Shown here piece by piece: positions 18,750 to 31,686 of a stretch of DNA of 64,000 nucleotides (positions within the stretch are counted from its first letter, which is position 1; the number at the start of each line of letters is the position of its first letter). The stretch comes from Cannabis sativa (taxonomy: Eukaryota; Streptophyta; Magnoliopsida; Rosales; Cannabaceae), in contig NC_083607.1 in NCBI RefSeq assembly GCF_029168945.1, positions 31,357,257-31,421,256 on the forward strand. The letters are read 5' to 3'. The notes beneath the pieces were generated by a model. The model made no database searches and was not told the origin of the DNA. It was given only the letters and a program-made list of their open reading frames with translations. The position numbers and the translations under genes are program-made.

Positions 18750-21700
18750 ACAGTGTGCTATTTTCTTCGTTTTCTTCGATTTTTCATGCTATTTCATGGA
18801 ATTAAATTCCGATTTTTTGTGTAGTTTTGTATGTTGATTTTTGTTTTTCAAATTTCAAATCTAATTATCAGAAATAAATTAATTTTAATTTTTAAAATTA
18901 ATTTTAGATATTAGTGCAATTTGATTTTGAAAATAAGAAAAAAAACATCAAGTTTTGCTTACCTTTTTTCTTATTTCCTTTAAAATTTGATTATTTTTAT
19001 TTTTTTTAAGGTCAGATATTAATTTTTTTTGGTAACTTGACCTTAATTAAAATAAGATCATAATAATCATGATAATTTTAAAAGAGGAAATAAGGTATTT
19101 TTGTTAACTTTTAAATTTTGTTATTTTTAATTAAATTAAATTGTAAAATAAGAAAAGGGTATGTATTTACCATTTTCTATTTTATTATTTAATTTATTAA
19201 ATAACATGAAATTTAAAAGGAAAGTTAACAATTAAATTTTGAAATGCATTTAGGTTACCCAAAACCTAATTTTTCAAAATTGTAGGTTTAATTTTAATAT
19301 TATTTTTCGAAATATAGTTTTAAAATTAAATAAATCCTACATCCAACTATCCAGATCTAACCTTGTTGCAGGAGTATATGTTTTAGATTGTTTGTAAGTT
19401 TTTCTAAAACCTATTTTTACTTGATCTAAATTGCCAGGGTTAACTTGTTAACAGATCAAATGATCTGATTTTAACCCATGGTTCAATTGATGATAGATCA
19501 AGTAGATAATTTGTAACAGGTAATTTTTACAAACTTCTTTCATCTGTGTATGACCTAGTAACATGATAGGATCCATCCAAATCTGTGTGCCTGTGTGAGC
19601 CTATATGTTTAATTTCTATTATAGATACATATAGATTGTTGTTGCTAAATAAAATGTCATAACGTGATAGATTTTATTTAGGCTCATTTAGTTAATGGGC
19701 CTATTCAATTAATAACAGTTGTTCATTTTAAGGTTAAATTCCTCTCTTTTGGGCCTTGTGTGAGAGTTGGGAGCCTTAGAAGTGGGTGCGACATACTGGA
19801 CCCAGCCCCCCCTCACATGAACAACCCCAATTGTGAAGGCCCATTTGCCTGATTTGGATAACTGTGCTAGGTTAATTATATTAGTTTGACCTAATAAAAT
19901 TGAATAGCAACATAATTAATTTCTTCGAAATTAATTTAAGAAAAACATAGTTTAATGAATTTCATTTCTAGATAAACTATTTGTATTTTTCTTGTATTTA
20001 ATTAAATAAAGAATTTTAACTAACTAGATTCTTTCTGAAACTTACTTTATTATTTCATTAAATATTCTTATTTAAGTTATGAATTAGTATTTACTAATTT
20101 TTTTTAATAACTTAAATTTGAATATATTTTGATAATAATGTTAAGCTGAGGAATTCTAGGAATTAGTTATTGAAGATTCTTAGAAGATATTATTTTAAGT
20201 TGGTTTTAAACTTAAAAAGGGAATATCTTTAAATTATGTAGTTACCACCTAATTTTGATATTTAATTAAATGATGTTTGGAAAATTTTAAGTTAGTAAAT
20301 TATAGATTCTTTCTATAATAACTTAAATCAGATATTCTCCAAATCTTGAAAAGATACTTAGTAGAATTGAGATATTTTCTAGATAGTTATTTCCATACTA
20401 ATTATTATGTCTAATCTAGGAAAATATCATTGATTGTGAAATTAATTGGTTAATAATTAATTTTGGTACAATTCAATTAAGGATATTTTTCCTTGTATTA
20501 AATTGGAAATTAATGATTAAGCCTTCTCTATACTTAATTATTTATTTCCTGAATTTAATACATTTAATTAAATTGAAAATTAAATGTCTAAGTTGATTTT
20601 CATAATGACACTTGGATATTGATATTTTCATGATATTTAATTAAATAAGAAAATTATTTTAAGTTGGGTATTTCCATAACAACTTAAATTTGAATAATTT
20701 TCATAATATATTTTATTTATTTTATTAATCATTTTTCAAAATAGCATTTAATTATGCAAGGTGATTTTGACTTTATCTTGAAAGATAGATTGAAGTTGTA
20801 AATTAATTATATTAATTAATTTTGAATCAACTTAAATCAATGATTTTTTCATTTAATGATTAATTGAAAATAAAGGAACTGAAATATATTATTAGAAATT
20901 GGATTAATTAGTCAAGAAAATCTAGATAGATAATATTTTGCTTGAGGTATTTTTTCTAAGTAAAGTTTGATTTATTTTAAATGTATTTCGAAAATTGTAT
21001 ATTTTTGGAAATACAATATATATATATTTGTAGAAAATTTTACTTTTAGTTGCAAATTAATTTAAATTAATACAACTTAAATTAAGTAATTTTCTTAATA
21101 TTTGTCGGAAAGTTAACACTAAGATAGAAATAATTCATTTTATTTTCTTAACCATCTAAGTTTAATTTTACAAATATTGAATTAAATTTTATTTAGATTC
21201 TATTCTAAATTTAAAATTTAATAAATATATATATATAGATTTAAAATAAATAAATAATAGAAGAAAATACAATTTAAATAATGAGCTTTATTATTTTGAG
21301 ATATTCGATCTCCATTGTTGGTTTTACATAGCTATTGTTTTAGTGAGTAATCCTCCCTAATGGAGGAACGTTCATTAGCAAGTTAGCGCCGTTTAATCTC
21401 AAAAGATAAGTATGTTTGTAAGTGTTTTATATTAGTATTAACCACCCTAATGGTGGGTACTGTATAAGACTTACAAACATATGAAACAATGGTAGAAGCT
21501 CATGAAATAAGAATGACCTTGACTCTCGCCTAAACGGGACAACGTCGGATTCTCCTTTCGATCGAATAAAAGGTTGCTAGAAGGTTTGCTATTCTAGATG
21601 AGCTGACAACTCTATTCAATGAATGATAGCTTTGACTCTCGCCTAAACGGGACACTGATATCAGTTTGTTGAAAACCTTGGAAATTATTTAGGATTGAAT

Positions 21701-21817
21701 TTTTTTTGTATTTTCTCTAGTCATTCCTACTTCTTGTATGCTGATAATTTCTAAATGAGATTTTGTGATAAACCATAACTGATATCTATGTATTATCTTG
21801 TAGTATCCTGAATTGAA
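18750..21817 (+). other. B1 non-coding leader upstream of gag
   Basis: There is no reading frame. It contains the acceptor-like site ending at 19371, hairpin H2 (19679-19703), the conserved block 19680-19860, the AT-rich hairpin chain (about 20080-21160), the CTAAT-loop hairpins (21352-21366, 21452-21466) and the paired motif (21521-21540 and 21634-21653). The order is the same as in A1 and B2. Confidence 0.75.
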
Positions 21818-22690
21818 ATGTCAAATCCCATGTTGTCACTCTTAACTGAAAATAAGCTAAATGGGTCTAACTTCCCAAAGTGGAGAGAGAACATTCATAT
21901 TGCTCTCATAGGTGAAAGTGCCTCGTTTGTGTTGACTGAGCCGTCCCCTGAGCAGCCAAGTGACAATGCAACCAAAGCTGTAAAAGAGAAGTTCGAGCGT
22001 TGGCATAATGCTAACAATAAAGCTCGTTACTTCATGCTTTCCAGCATGGTTGACACCTTGAAAACAAGGTTTGCAAACACTGTCACGGCTGCAGAAATCA
22101 TGACGCAGTTAACTGAGCTATTCGGTATGGCATCTATTCAGTCTCGTTTCGACGCGACTAAGAAATTCATCAACGCACGGATGGAACCCCATCAGAATGT
22201 GCGTGATCACCTTCTCCAGATGGCTAGTTATTTCCAAGAAGCCCAGAATCATGGTGCTGAAATGGATCAGACTACTCAAGTGAGTCTCATCTTGAATAGC
22301 CTGACTCCAGATTTTCTGCCCTACACATCGAATTATGTCATGAATAAGAAGGAACAAGACTTTCATACTTTAGTCAATGACCTTCAGACATATGAAAATT
22401 TGATTGGAGGTCCCAAGAAAAGAGGGAATAAACCTCAGAATTCTGGAAATGGTAATAAGACAAGTAATCCTGAGGCACTTGTTGCTTCTACTTCCAAATC
22501 CCATCATAAGAAGAAGTGGAAAAATGCCAAGAAGCGAGCTCAAGCGGCAAATGCAGCTAGGAACAAAAATGCTGGAGCTTCTGGCAATACACAAAAAGGA
22601 AAATGTTTCTACTGCAATGAGAAAGGGCATTGGAAATCCCAATGTCCTAAGTATCTCGCAAAGAAACAAGGTATTTTCTTTATAAACTGA
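21818..22690 (+). CDS. Copia-type Gag of B1 (UBN2-like domain, CCHC knuckle)
   Basis: This is a 290-residue capsid-like protein. The N-terminus has the L-x-G-x-N-x-x-x-W signature (LNGSNFPKWRENI, residues 13-25), and residues of about 60-200 resemble the UBN2 Gag domain of plant Copia elements. A Lys/Asn/Gly-rich linker follows, then one zinc knuckle CFYCNEKGHWKSQC (residues 263-276), and the protein ends 14 residues later with no protease. It is normally followed by protease in autonomous Copia elements; here the frame closes. The copy in B2 differs at about 12 bases and stays open, which suggests Gag is still useful to the family. A possible intron from 22671 would change the last residues. 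Confidence 0.93.
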   Translation: MSNPMLSLLTENKLNGSNFPKWRENIHIALIGESASFVLTEPSPEQPSDNATKAVKEKFERWHNANNKARYFMLSSMVDTLKTRFANTVTAAEIMTQLTELFGMASIQSRFDATKKFINARMEPHQNVRDHLLQMASYFQEAQNHGAEMDQTTQVSLILNSLTPDFLPYTSNYVMNKKEQDFHTLVNDLQTYENLIGGPKKRGNKPQNSGNGNKTSNPEALVASTSKSHHKKKWKNAKKRAQAANAARNKNAGASGNTQKGKCFYCNEKGHWKSQCPKYLAKKQGIFFIN

Positions 22691-22766
22691 TGTGTTTTTA
22701 GTGAATTATTATCCTTTTGGATTAATAATTCTGGACTATTAACCTTGTTTATTATTCTTCTTATAG
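22671..22766 (+). promoter_or_regulatory. Possible intron at the 3' end of B1 gag
   Basis: The donor is ACAAG|GTATTTTC and the acceptor TTCTTCTTATAG|C, 96 nt apart and AT-rich, a typical plant intron size. Splicing would replace the last residues (GIFFIN) with a short AKAS-like end. B2 has the same sites and length at 31667-31762. No transcript data are available. Confidence 0.35.
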
Positions 22767-24450
22767 CTAAAGCTTCTTAAACTCGGGTGCTGTCTTAACG
22801 AGTTGGATTAGAAAGCTGGATGGTGGATGGAGATTGTCTACAATAAAGAAGAAGCTCTTTCATTTGAATTAATTGTTTAGTTTTTCAAACAATTTGGATT
22901 TCAAGTTTGGGATCTTAATTCCCTGTTTGGTTCTCATAAATATTGCAAACAATTTTTTTTGGTTTATAATAAAATATCTTTTTCAATTATATTGCAATTT
23001 ATGAGTTGAGCTTCAGTTCTTTATTTTATCTATTACCGATTATTATATTATGTTTGAATGTGTATGTGTTTTTATTATTGATGCAAATTCAAAAAGTATT
23101 TAAACTCTTTACGGAGTTATTACTACATAAACACTAGAAGTTATTTCTATGTTTATGAATAATTGTTGGTTTCAAAAATAATTATCTGAGAATTTGTTTA
23201 ATAAAAAGATCTTTTGATCTGATAGGGGTGGAGAAAAGTTAAGAATAATATGCAGTTCAAACGATTTTTTATATCTAATGAACTCTGGATTATATTCAAC
23301 TCCACAGACTCTCTATCACACTTAGAGATTTACAACCTTTAGGGGTGGACCATAATCTCTATAAACTTAGGGGTGGATTTTATTCTACAGTACCCTTTGT
23401 GACACATAATTTTAAACATGGAAACAATATAATAAATTAGTTATTATCAGAATAAATTCTTGATCTTGATCATATGTTCCAGTTTAGATTTACTGTTGTA
23501 ATAGTTATTGATACCATTAAAGTTCTTTGATAATGTTTCACATTACCTTGGTTGAGTGGGAGAATATTAAAATTCTTTACCCATCTTCGTTTGGTTGATA
23601 ATTGTGATAGGAACTCAAGAACACCTCTGATAAAAACAAGTCTAACCATTCACATGGATAGAAATAACTTATCAGAATTATGAGAGTAAGATAGAAGAAT
23701 TCTTGCATAGTCTATTCGAAAGACTAATTCAAGATGTCTATTTCTCATAACATTTTATGGTATCTTGATTTGATTGCTTAAATCTCTAGCAAGTATTTTT
23801 CACTTCAAATACTAGACTGCTATGTTGTTGAACTAATCTTAAAGAAACTTACAGTTTCAGCTTAAGATAATAAGTCACAACGAGATGTTCCCAGAAACAA
23901 TAGTCAAAGGTTAAAAGTTTCTAACCAGACATCTGCTATTGAGTGGGAGCCATCTGAGATGTAATCAAATGGGAACATTAAGGGACAATCAAGAAAGATT
24001 TACAAAAGTGACATATATGTTATTAAGGAACTATGCATTAGTGATCCTGATATGCACATCGACTCATTGTGAGATGATGATTACTCTGGGGGTGGAGGAA
24101 TCATTATAGAAGAGTGTTAAAACCCATCTATAATAGTTCAAGCTTCATCAGAGAAGATATAACTTTGTAAATTCAAAATTACCAGAAAGTTATTTTACTG
24201 AAGAAAATTCTACACTACTTTATCTCAATTCCAAATTTTAAAATTTGAGAGATATGTCTTCTGGTAGTTCAGATGTACTTAATGGGCAGTAAGGATTTCA
24301 GTATCCCTTGAGGAGTAGAGCATAAGTTAGGAAGGTTTCATGTGTCTCATGAACCTGATTCCAAATATATGGGTGGATTCAAAAGATACTACACTTGATC
24401 AGAGGATCAAGACAAAAGATTGATTGTAATGCACTACTTGTTTTATGTTA
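22691..24450 (+). other. B1 non-coding interior after gag
   Basis: No coding remnant was recognised where pol would be. Recurrent AGGGGTGGA-type motifs occur (near 23225, 23341, 23371, 24090), along with a TTGAGTGGGAG tract near 23940. All have counterparts in A1 (36410-38200) and A2. The block is probably a non-coding descendant or replacement of pol shared by both families. Confidence 0.6.
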
Positions 24451-24465
24451 GTGCAAGTGGGAGTT
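24451..24465 (+). promoter_or_regulatory. Polypurine tract of B1
   Basis: GTGCAAGTGGGAGTT lies immediately before the 3' LTR. The same tract precedes the 3' LTRs of B2, A1 and A2. Confidence 0.85.
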
Positions 24466-25427
24466 TGTTGGGTTTTATGCCCTAAATAAAACTCATTACA
24501 ATCTGATTAGTTATCAATTTAGAAGTGAAGTATGTTTACAAGTATGTTACATGTTTATGGTTTAATACATATACTTGATATATGCACAAAATCAGTTAAA
24601 TCCAGAACATATAGTTATTCACAATTACAGTATCGTCAATACAGTGAAAAATGATTGAGATTATATGATTCAAAAGATTTGGTCCCTGTTCATCAGTGTT
24701 TTGGATTTACACTGATGTGATAATCAGCGATGAAGTATACTTACACTTGGAGTAAGTGTTATGTTCTTTCCAGAACATTGGTAAAGTATACTGGTTTCGA
24801 ATGCATGGAGTATGCATTGGACTGGACCGATATTGAACTTGGTTAAAGATATTGTAAACTTACCGTTGTATCTTTCCAAGTCAATGACAGAAGTTGATCT
24901 TAGATTAAGAGAATCTAAATCATGATATGCTTAGGCTCAATCTCAGGAGTGCTATTCTGGTTCTTTGATTTATTAGTTAAAGCCTGCTTTGAATCAGGAT
25001 AATACATATATTTTGGGAACATGATAGCATAACTGAATAGGGAGTGCGAAACATAAATATGGAAATCTATAGCTTCTACTGGTGTATAGAAGTAAAGTGA
25101 TGATTCCTTTTGAGCTTAGTTAAATAGAAGTAAATGGATGAGCTCTTGTTTCAGTGACTATATATTAGATCACTAAAACATCATTTACAGGTAACTAAGT
25201 GTTCAAATGGGCAAAATACATTGAGGGGTGTAAACGGTAAATTGGTCCCATCTCGATGTAAATCATCTATATAGAGGATCTCTAAATCACATTAAGATTA
25301 TAACAATGGTTAAATGAGATAGCATATTGATATCGTGAAACATATGATATGCTCTATATAAGTCTGAGAGTGCAATTCCAAGTTCTAAGAGTGGATTCAA
25401 CGAGGAATTAATAAGTTAGGGATTTAC

Positions 25428-27376
25428 TGTTGGGTTTTATGCCCTAAATAAAACTCATTACAATCTGATTAGTTATCAATTTAGAAGTGAAGCATGTTTA
25501 CATGTATGTTACATGTTTATGGTTTAATACATATATTTGATATATGCACAAAATCAGTTAAATCCAGAACATATAGTTATTCACAATTACAGTATCGTCA
25601 ATACAGTGGAATGTGATTGTGATTATATGATTCAAAAGATTTGGTCCCTGTTCATCAGTGTTTTGGATTTACACTGATGTGATAATCAGCGATGAAGTAT
25701 ACTTACACTTGGAGTAAGTGTTATGTTCTTTCCAGAATATTGGCAAAGTATACTTGTTTCGAATGCATGGAGTATGCATTGGACTGGACCTATATTGAAC
25801 TTGGTTAAAGATATTGTAAACTTACCGTTGTATCTTTCCAAGTCAATGTCAGAAGTTGATCTTAGATTAAGAGAATCTAAATCCTGATATGCTTAGGCTC
25901 AATCTCAGGAGTGCTATTCTTGTTCTTTGATTTATTAGTTAAAGCCTGTTTTGAGTCAGGATAATACATATATTTTGGGAACATGATGGCATAACTGAAT
26001 AGGGAGTGCTAAACATAAATATGGAAATCTATAGCTTCTACTGGTGTATAGAAGTAAAGTGATGATTCCTTTTGAGCTTAGTTAAATAGAAGTAAATGGA
26101 TGAGCTCTTGTTTCAGTGACTATATATTAGATCACTAAAACATCATTTACAGGTAACTAAGTGTTCAAATGGGCAAAATACATTGAGAGGTGTAAACGGT
26201 AAATTAGTCCCGTCTCGATGTAAATCATCTATATAGAGGATCTCTAAATCACATTAAGATTATAACAATGGTTAAATGAGATAGCATATTGATATCGTGA
26301 AACATATGACATGCTCTATATAAGTCTGAGAGTGCAATTCCAAGTTCTAAGAGTGGATTCAACGAGGAATTAATAAGTTAGGGATTTACTTGGTAAATCG
26401 GTTCAACTTATTGGAAGCTCAGAATATAGATCCATGGTCCCCATTCTAGTTGAGACTATACTGTTTGTAGGACTCTATAATTGATTTATGATTAATCAAT
26501 TATAATTCTAAAAGTTAGACTATGTCTAATTTGTGAATTCTCACAGTTTAGGGATGAAATCGTAAATAAGAGGGTTTCTAGGTTTAATTATTAATTATGA
26601 GACTTTGCATGTCTAAATTAATAATTAATTTTAAATGGCAATATTATTTAATAATCTATTTTAGTTATTAAATAATTGGTTTTGGCATTTAATTGATTAG
26701 AATTGGAAAAATGGCATTTTTGGAGAAATAGAAATAAAATTGAGGAAACTGCAAAATCAATGTGAGGCCCATTCACACCATGGCCGGCCACATCAATGCC
26801 TTTTCCCAATTATTATTTTCAATTTTAATTTGTCATTTAATTGCTAATCAAAGCCTAGCCTAAATAGGAAAGTGGTGAATCACACTAAATAAAGCAGTTA
26901 TTCTATTACACAGTAAAAGAGGAAACTGTTTATTTGGAAAGTTGTGATCTTCTCTTTTCCTATTTATAGCAGCCCCTCTCTTCTCTTTGTATGCATATGT
27001 GTGTTGCTTGAGAAACTTTGCTCTGCAAAGTGTATCACACGAAAATAAGAGAGAAAAACAAAGAGAGATTTCGAAATTCCCTAGTGAGAGAGAAGTGCCC
27101 ACTCACATCATTCAGTATCTCATCATAGTTTGGAAGACTGTGAAGGATCACATCCAACTGAAGCACTTTCGGGCTCAGATCTTGATTATACTCTGCTACA
27201 GACAGGAATCAAAGGTCAGAGATCTGAGTGGAAGGAGACATAAATTCCGCTGCAATCACTGTAACTTATTCTTAACTTTTATGTGTTTAGTTCATCGTTT
27301 TAGAAGTTCAATATTAGGTTGTTAAATCAACATACTTGCAATAGATCTAAGATCGTGGATAAATATAATACCAACA
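25428..27376 (+). repeat. 5' LTR of B2
   Basis: 1,949 bp, starting TGTTGGG and ending ACCAACA. A TATA-like TATTTATAG lies near 26961-26969, followed by a pyrimidine-rich region. Near 27260 the donor-like GTAAGT seen in other B LTRs reads GTAACT. Confidence 0.93.
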
Positions 27377-27378
27377 AC

Positions 27379-27391
27379 TGGCACCAGAGCC
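27379..27391 (+). promoter_or_regulatory. Primer binding site of B2
   Basis: TGGCACCAGAGCC differs from the initiator-Met tRNA PBS at two positions, both transitions. It lies two bases after the LTR. Confidence 0.8.
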
Positions 27392-30300
27392 ATGGTAATT
27401 GATTTACTTGCAAGAAATTTGGACTTAAAACGATTTGCTTGTGATTTGGATGGTTTCATGTTGTGTCATATTGATGTTTGATTGATGTTTGTGAATTCTG
27501 GGAAAAATAATTGATTGTCTGTATCTGAAATTATTTTTATTGGATAGTTTGGAAAATTCTAAGCAATTTACTTTTTTACAGAACTCGATTTCGATTTAAT
27601 TTGAATTAGTTATGAATTTTTGAAAATCGGGAAAAATCTGGGTGGTGATCACCCTACCCACGCGCGCGGAAGGGCTGCTGGCAGCCTCCCTGCGCCGAGG
27701 AACCTCATCGATCTCCTCCTCGCGCGCGGATGGTATGCAACGCATACCATCCGTACAGTGTGCTTTTTTCTTCGTTTTCTTCGATTTTTCATGCTATTTC
27801 ATGGAATTAAATTCCGATTTTTTGTGTAGTTTTGTATGTTGATTTTTGTTTTTCAAATTTCAAATCTAATTATCAGAAATAAATTAATTTTATTTTTTAA
27901 AATTAATTTTAGATATTAGTGCAATTTGATTTTGAAAATGGGAAAAATCAAGTTTTGCTTACCTTTTTCTTATTTCCTTTAAAATTTGATTATTTTATTT
28001 TTTAAGGTCAAATATTAATTTTTTTTGGTAACTTGACCTTGATTAAAATAAGATCCAAATAATCATGATAATTTTAAAAGAGGAAATAAGATATTTTTGT
28101 TAACTTTTAAATTTTGCTATTTTTCAATTAAATTAAGTTGTAAAATAAGAAAAGGGTATGTGTTTACCATTTTCTATTTTATTATTTAATTTATTAAATA
28201 ACATGAGATTTAAAAGGAAAGTTGACAGTTTAATTTTGAAATGCATTTAGGTTACCCAAAACCTAAATTTTCAAAATGGTAGGTTAAATTTTAATATTAT
28301 TTTTCGAAATATAGATTTAAAATTAAATAAATCCTACATCCAACTATCCAGATCTAACCTTGTTGCAGGAGTATGTGTTTTAGATTGTTTGTAAGTTTTG
28401 CTAAAACCTATTATTACTTGATCTAAATTGCCAGGGTTAACTTGTTGACAGATCAAATGATCCGATTTTAACCCATGGTTCAATTGATGATAGATCAAGT
28501 TGATAATTTGTAATAGGTAATTTTTACAAACTTCTTTCATCTGTGTATGACCTAGTAACATGATAGGATCCATCCAAATCTGTGTGCCTGTGTGAGCCTA
28601 TATGTTTAATTTTTATTATAGATACATATAGGTTGTTGTTGCTAAATAAAATGTCATAACCTGATAGATTTTATTTAGGCTCATTTAGTTAATGAGCCTA
28701 TTCAATTAATAACAGTTGTTCATTTTAAGGTAAAATTCCTCTCTTTTGGACCTTGTGTGAGAGTTGGGAGCCTTAGAAGTGGGTGCGACATACTGGACCC
28801 AGCTCCCCCTCACATGAACAACCCCAATTGTGAAGGCCCATTTGCCTAATTTGGATAACTGTGCTAGGTTAATTATATTAGTTTGACCTAATAAAAATTG
28901 AATAGCAACATAATTAATTTCTTCGAAATTAATTTAAGAAAAACATAGTTTAATGAATTTCATTTCTGGATAAACTATTTGTATTTTTCTTGTATTTAAT
29001 TAAATAAAGAATTTTAACTAACTAGATTCTTTCTGAAACTTATTTTTATTATTTCATTAAATATTCTTATTTAAGTTATGAATTAGTAATCACTAATTTT
29101 TCATAATAACTTAAATTTGAATATATTTTGATAATAATGTTAAGCTGAGGAATTCTAGGAATTAGTTATTGAAGATTCTTAGAAGATATTATTTTAAGTT
29201 GGTTTTAAACTTAAAAAGGGAATATCTTTAAATTAGGTAGTTACCACCTAATTTTTATATTTAATTAAATGATGTTTGGAAAATTTTAAGTTTGTAAATT
29301 ATAGATTCTTTCTATAATAACTTAAATCAGATATTTTCCAGATCTTGAAAAGATACTTGGTAGAATTGAGATATTTTCTAGATAGTTATTTCCATACTAA
29401 TTATTATTTCTAATCTAGGAAAATATCATTGATTGTGAAATTAATTGGTTAATAATTAATTTTGGTACAATTCAATTAAAGATATTTTTCCTTGTATTAA
29501 ATTGGAAATTAATGATTAAGCCTTCTCTATACTTAATTATTTATTTCCTGAATTTAATACATTTAATTAAATTGAAAATTAAATGTCTAAGCTGATTTTC
29601 ATTATGATACTTAGATATTATTATTTTCATGATAATTAATTAAATAAGAAAATTATTTTAAGTTGGGTATTTCCATAACAACTTAAATTTGAATAATTTT
29701 CATAATATATTTTATTTATTTTATTAATCATTTTTCAAAATAGCATTTAATTATGCAAGATGATTTTGAATTTATCTTGAAAGATAGATTGAAGTTGTAA
29801 ATTAATTATTTTAATTAATTTTGAATCAACTTAAATCAATGATCTTTTCATTTAATGATTAATTTAAAATAAAGGAACTGAAATATATTATTAGAAATTG
29901 GATTAATTAGTCAAGAAAATCTAGATAGATAATATTTTTGCTTGAGGTATTTTTTCTAAGTGAAATTTGATTTATTTTAAATGTATTTCAAAAATTGTGT
30001 ATTTTTGGAAATACAATATATATATTTGTAGAAAATTTTAATTTGAGTTGCAAATTAATTTAAATTAATACAACTTAAATTAAGTAATTTTCTTAATATT
30101 TGTTGGAAAATTAACACTAAGATGGAAATAATTCATTTTATTTTCTTAACCATCTAAGTTTAAATTTACAAATATTAAATTAAATTTTATTTAGATTCTA
30201 TTCTAAATTTAAAATTTAATAAATATATATATAGATTTAAAATAAATAAATAATAGAAGAAAATACAATTTAAATAATGAGCTTTATTATTTTGAGATAT

Positions 30301-30813
30301 TCGATCTCCATTGTTGGTTTTACATAGCTATTGTTTTAGTGAGTAATCCTCCCTAATGGAGGAACGTTCATTAGCAAGTTAGCGCCGTTTAATCTCGAAA
30401 GATAAGTATGTTTGTAAGTGTTTTATATTAGTATTAACCACCCTAATGGTGGGTACTGTATAAGACTTACAAACATATGAAACAATGGTAGAAGCTCATG
30501 AAATAAGAATGACCTTGACTCTCGCCTAAACGGGACAACGTCAGATTCTCTTTTCGATCGAATAAAAGGTTGCTAGAAGGTTTGCTATTCTAGATGAGCT
30601 GACAACTCTATTCAATGAATGATAGCTTTGACTCTCGCCTAAACGGGACACTGATATCAGTTTGTTGAAAACCTTGGAAATTATTTAGGATTGAATTTTT
30701 TTTGTATTTTCTCTAGTCATTCCTAATTGCTGTATGCTGATAATTTCTAAATGAGATTTTGTGATAAACCATAACTGATATCTATGAATTATCTTGTAGT
30801 ATCCTGAATTGAA
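27392..30813 (+). other. B2 non-coding leader
   Basis: It has the same order of elements as B1: hairpin H1 (27727-27753), acceptor-like site ending 28368, hairpin H2 (28676-28700, with U-A at the variable pair), hairpin chain (about 29070-30160), and paired motif (30517-30536 and 30630-30649). No protein-coding frame is supported. Confidence 0.75.
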
Positions 30814-31686
30814 ATGTCAAATCCCATGTTGTCACTATTAACTGAAAATAAGCTAAATGGGTCTAACTTCCCAAAGTGGAGAGAGAACATTCATATTGCT
30901 CTCATAGGTGAAAGTGCCTCGTTTGTGTTGACTGAGCCGTCCCCTGAGCAGCCAAGTGACAATGCAACCAAAGCTGTAAAAGAGAAGTTCGAGCGTTGGC
31001 ATAATGCTAACAATAAAGCTCGTTACTTCATGCTTTCCAGCATGGTTGACACCTTGAAAACAAGGTTTGCAAACACTGTCACGGCTGCAGAAATCATGAC
31101 GCAGTTAACTGAGCTATTCGGTATGGCATCTATTCAGTCTCGTTTCGACGCGACTAAGAAATTCATCAACGCACGGATGGAACCCCATCAGAATAAGCGT
31201 GATCACCTTCTCCAGATTGCTAGCTATTTCAAAGAAGCCCAGAATCATGGTGCTGAAATGGATCAGACTACTCAAGTGAGTCTCATCTTGAATAGTCTGA
31301 CTCCAGATTTTCTGCCCTACACATCAAATTATGTCATGAATAAGAAGGAACAAGACTTTCATACTTTAGTCAATGACCTTCAGACATATGAAAATTTGAT
31401 TGGAGGTCCCAAGAAAAGAGGGAATAAACCTCAGAATTCTGGAAATGGTAATAAGACAAGTAATTCTGAGGCACTTGTTGCTTCTACTTCCAAGTCCCAT
31501 CATAAGAAGAAGTGGAAAAATGCCAAGAAGCGAGCTCAAGCTGCGAATGCAGCTAGGAACAAAAATGCTGGAGCTTCTGGCAATACACAAAAAGGAAAAT
31601 GTTTCTACTGCAATGAGAAAGGCCATTGGAAATCCCAATGTCCTAAGTATCTCGCAAAGAAACAAGGTATTTTCTTTATAAACTGA
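30814..31686 (+). CDS. Copia-type Gag of B2 (UBN2-like domain, CCHC knuckle)
   Basis: A 290-residue Gag, the same length as in B1. It differs at only a few residues (for example V to K, M to I and Q to K near residues 127-138, and a P to S in the linker) and at about eight silent sites. The UBN2-like region and the knuckle CFYCNEKGHWKSQC are intact. It probably forms or joins virus-like particles in the cytoplasm; the enzymes must come from an autonomous Copia partner. The putative intron sites at 31667 and 31762 are also kept. Confidence 0.93.
   Translation: MSNPMLSLLTENKLNGSNFPKWRENIHIALIGESASFVLTEPSPEQPSDNATKAVKEKFERWHNANNKARYFMLSSMVDTLKTRFANTVTAAEIMTQLTELFGMASIQSRFDATKKFINARMEPHQNKRDHLLQIASYFKEAQNHGAEMDQTTQVSLILNSLTPDFLPYTSNYVMNKKEQDFHTLVNDLQTYENLIGGPKKRGNKPQNSGNGNKTSNSEALVASTSKSHHKKKWKNAKKRAQAANAARNKNAGASGNTQKGKCFYCNEKGHWKSQCPKYLAKKQGIFFIN

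Noticed and set aside
26860..27325. Overlapping frames of 80 and 112 codons in the B LTRs, both strands
   Set aside because: They are repeated in each LTR over the promoter/start region and show no domain; explained by LTR duplication.
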